Of a DNA stretch of 8,487 bases, positions 7,080 through 8,487 are shown piece by piece. The stretch covers positions 1-8,487 of the forward strand of contig JAJZWW010000118.1 of assembly GCA_021846485.1 (NCBI GenBank). The letters run 5' to 3'. Below the pieces are notes generated by a model. That model was not told the origin of the DNA and searched no databases. It worked only from the letters and a program-made list of their open reading frames with translations. Numbering within the stretch: position 1 is the stretch's first letter; the number at the start of each line of letters is the position of its first letter. This DNA comes from Actinomycetes bacterium. Its GTDB lineage: Bacteria > Actinomycetota > Acidimicrobiia > Acidimicrobiales > Palsa-688. The position numbers were made by a program, and so were the translations under genes.

Positions 7080-7247
7080 GACCCGCCGCTCGCTACCTGC
7101 AGCCCGGTCAGCCGATGTCCCGACGCCTCCCCGGCAACCGTCTGAGGACCGCAGAACTGGATGATCTGTGTCCTCCGAGTAGGCCGGAACCACTGCCTGT
7201 GATGAGCGCCGAGTCGGCGTTATTCCTGCTTGGGGGTCGCCAGCTCC

Positions 7248-7275
7248 GGGCGCCAGCAGACTCTTGCTGGCGCCC
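7248..7275 (-). terminator. 11-bp perfect inverted repeat after the recombinase gene
   Basis: GGGCGCCAGCA (7248-7258) and TGCTGGCGCCC (7265-7275) form a perfect 11-bp stem with a 6-base loop (GACTCT), 11 bases after the recombinase stop. It is the strongest hairpin in the window. No T-run follows, so it is either a GC-rich terminator separating the recombinase from the ArsR operon, or a recombination site for the adjacent enzyme. The rest of 7080-7247 shows no gene. Confidence 0.6.
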
Positions 7276-7286
7276 AGAACGTCGGG

Positions 7287-8201
7287 TCAGCGGGCGGGGC
7301 CGGCGATGTAGGTGGACACGATGTAGGTGGCGTGACGGTCGAGCGAGACCCTGGCCCGGTCGTAACGCATGGTGGTGCGTGGGTCGGCGTGTGATGCGGC
7401 CTCTTGGACGTCGCGCAGCGGCACGCCAGCGTCGAGAGCGGCGGTGATGAACGCGTGGCGCAGGGTGTGGGGACCGATCGCCTTGGCGATCTCGGCCCGG
7501 CAGGCAACCCTGCGCACGATCCGAGCTGCCCCGTGACGGTCGAGACGCCGTCCGTCGCCGGCGACGAAGATCGGCCCGGCGGCACGTTCGCCGACAGCCA
7601 GGTCGACCGCCCGTGCGGTCCGCGGAGCGAGCGGGACGGTCACGGTCTTGCCGCCCTTACGAAGGACGGTGAGGATCCGATGACCGCGCTCCACACCGAG
7701 CGCCTCGATGTTCGCCCCGATTGCCTCTGATACCCGCAGCCCGTTGAGGGCCAGCAGCGAGATCAGGGCGTGCTCGCCGGCCGGGCCGAGCCCTGCGGCG
7801 ACGAGGAGCGCTCCGACCTCGTTGCGGTCCAGGTCGATGGCGTGCGATTCGTAGTCGATCCTCGGGCGGCGGACATGGACCGCCGGGGAGTGGGCGATCA
7901 GACCTTCTTCCTCGGCGTAGCGGTAGAAGCCGGTCACGGTGCACAGGCGCCGGGCGATCGTCGCGGCGGCCCGGCCCTTCGCCTCGAGTTCTCGTCCGAA
8001 CGATTCGATGTCACTGCGGCGGACCTCGAACAAGCCCAGGTGGCGTCGGTCGCAGAACGCCACGAACTGGCGGAGGTCCAGCGCGTAGGCGTCACGGGTG
8101 AGGCCCCGGTAGCCGCCGAGCAACCCGGCCAGTGCAACGTGTTCAGGATCGACCAGGCCGGGGTCGTAGACGACGACGGCAGTCGAGGCGGTGGTGGTCA
8201 T
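7287..8201 (-). CDS. Tyrosine recombinase (XerC/D-like phage-type integrase)
   Basis: This 304-residue enzyme has the length and layout of XerC/D-type recombinases, which cut and rejoin DNA at specific sites through a phosphotyrosine link. The N-terminal SAM-like core-binding domain is about 20-105 (TRDAYALDLRQFVAFCDRR, TIARRLCTVTGFYRYAEEEG). The catalytic domain holds the full set: Arg in LNGLRVSEA (R156), Lys in RKGGK (181-185), HTLRH (H245, R248), SHADP (H271) and the nucleophile in MRYDR (Y280). The ATG at 8201 is chosen over an upstream in-frame ATG (8270) because GGGAGG lies 6 bases before it and homology starts there. Inverted repeats flank both ends of the gene. No partner recombinase, excisionase or tRNA attachment site is visible, so it may be a stand-alone mobile-element or integrated-plasmid recombinase. 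A 12-bp direct repeat (7304-7315, 7319-7330) encodes the repeated TYI near the C-terminus. Confidence 0.93.
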   Translation of the reverse strand: MTTTASTAVVVYDPGLVDPEHVALAGLLGGYRGLTRDAYALDLRQFVAFCDRRHLGLFEVRRSDIESFGRELEAKGRAAATIARRLCTVTGFYRYAEEEGLIAHSPAVHVRRPRIDYESHAIDLDRNEVGALLVAAGLGPAGEHALISLLALNGLRVSEAIGANIEALGVERGHRILTVLRKGGKTVTVPLAPRTARAVDLAVGERAAGPIFVAGDGRRLDRHGAARIVRRVACRAEIAKAIGPHTLRHAFITAALDAGVPLRDVQEAASHADPRTTMRYDRARVSLDRHATYIVSTYIAGPAR

Positions 8202-8231
8202 TGCATACCTCCCGAGTCGGTGGGACTCGGG
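8202..8231 (-). promoter_or_regulatory. Recombinase leader: Shine-Dalgarno partly inside a hairpin
   Basis: In the mRNA, CCCGAGTC (8231-8224), a CCACC loop, and GACTCGGG (8218-8211) form an 8-bp perfect hairpin. The Shine-Dalgarno GGGAGG (8213-8208) has its first three bases in the 3' arm and is followed by TATGCA and the ATG. Folding would partly hide the ribosome site. As DNA the same repeat could be an operator or recombinase-binding site. An out-of-frame ATG-CAA-TGA overlaps the true start. Confidence 0.55.
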
Positions 8232-8487
8232 GGACGAGGCGACCGGGCCCCACATGGATGAGACCCTCACCGTAAAGACGTCCGCCCACCCGCGACATCA
8301 ACCCCAGGGCGGGTGATCGCAGGGATGGCCGCAGACCGGACGAGCGTTCTGCGCTCCTCTCGCGGCACCATGAGAGACGTCGAAGTACTCGATATCGCCG
8401 AGTATGCGTCCGTCGGCGCCGACTACCCGCACCCGGCCGCAGAGCGCCGATCACCCAGTTCTGCGGTTGCCGACGAGGCATCACAAC
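8232..8487. other. Upstream region of the recombinase, no convincing gene
   Basis: About 256 bases to the right edge hold no recognised gene. A plus-strand frame from ATG 8325 (MAADRTSVLRSS) stays open to the edge. A minus-strand frame reads RVRVVGADGRILGDIEYFDV between stops. Neither can be assigned. A 7-bp inverted repeat CACCCGC/GCGGGTG lies at 8287-8293 and 8309-8315. I see no clear promoter for the recombinase. Confidence 0.4.

Noticed and set aside
8311..8456. 9-bp inverted arms GGGTGATCG and CGATCACCC, 128 bases apart
   Set aside because: The arms are short and widely spaced, and no target duplication or transposase is associated, so chance is a sufficient explanation.
8143..8484. A 113-codon minus-strand frame over the recombinase start
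   Set aside because: It overlaps the recombinase 5' end, is dominated by Arg, and has no recognisable motif.
8325..8487. A possible plus-strand gene starting MAADRTSVLRSS and open to the right edge
   Set aside because: It has no Shine-Dalgarno at a sensible distance, no known motif, and only about 54 codons are visible, which is not enough to call a gene.
1..8487. Integron cassette array, suggested by a tyrosine recombinase with many small enzyme genes
   Set aside because: Gene orientations are mixed, no attC-like paired core sites are seen between genes, and the recombinase has no visible integron-integrase insertion between its catalytic motifs.

Overview
The window is very GC-rich, with a strong preference for G or C at third codon positions, GTG starts and few recognisable Shine-Dalgarno sites. 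Together with the protein families present this suggests an actinobacterial chromosome or a large actinobacterial mobile element. The genus cannot be told from the sequence alone.

Layout. (1) Positions 1-1193, minus strand: one uninterrupted reading frame carrying two complete GNAT acetyltransferase domains followed by the N-terminal part of a SAM-dependent methyltransferase; it runs off the left edge. (2) Positions 1287-1860, plus strand: a methyltransferase gene broken by at least three or four frameshifts, with an intact relative at 3092-3808 on the minus strand. (3) Positions 1884-2522, plus strand: a stand-alone GNAT acetyltransferase. (4) Positions 2523-3091: about 570 bases without a convincing gene, holding palindromes and hairpins. 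(5) The intact methyltransferase, 3092-3808 minus. (6) Positions 4068-4927, plus strand: an inositol-monophosphatase-family gene that is complete in its motifs but split by a single missing base near 4502. (7) Positions 4928-5240: a gene-free stretch with a hairpin and a GAAC-N4-GTTC palindrome. (8) Positions 5241-7042, minus strand: a two-gene operon of an ArsR-type regulator and an MFS exporter, overlapping by ATGA. It has a visible promoter (TTGACA, 17 bp, TTTGAC) that predicts a leaderless mRNA and overlaps two inverted repeats. (9) Positions 7287-8201, minus strand: a complete tyrosine recombinase. A hairpin overlaps its ribosome binding site and an 11-bp perfect inverted repeat lies just after its stop. 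(10) Positions 8202-8487: leader and upstream DNA with no convincing gene.

How the parts relate. The regulator and exporter form an obvious unit. The acetyltransferases, methyltransferases and phosphatase are single small enzymes in mixed orientations. With a broken paralogue, a frameshifted phosphatase and a recombinase nearby, this reads as accessory or decaying DNA rather than one pathway. The most unusual object is the GNAT-GNAT-methyltransferase frame. The most interesting regulatory signals are the hairpin over the recombinase ribosome binding site and the compact ArsR promoter/operator. I found no CRISPR array, tRNA, rRNA or clear insertion sequence, and no evidence that I would call a new defence system.
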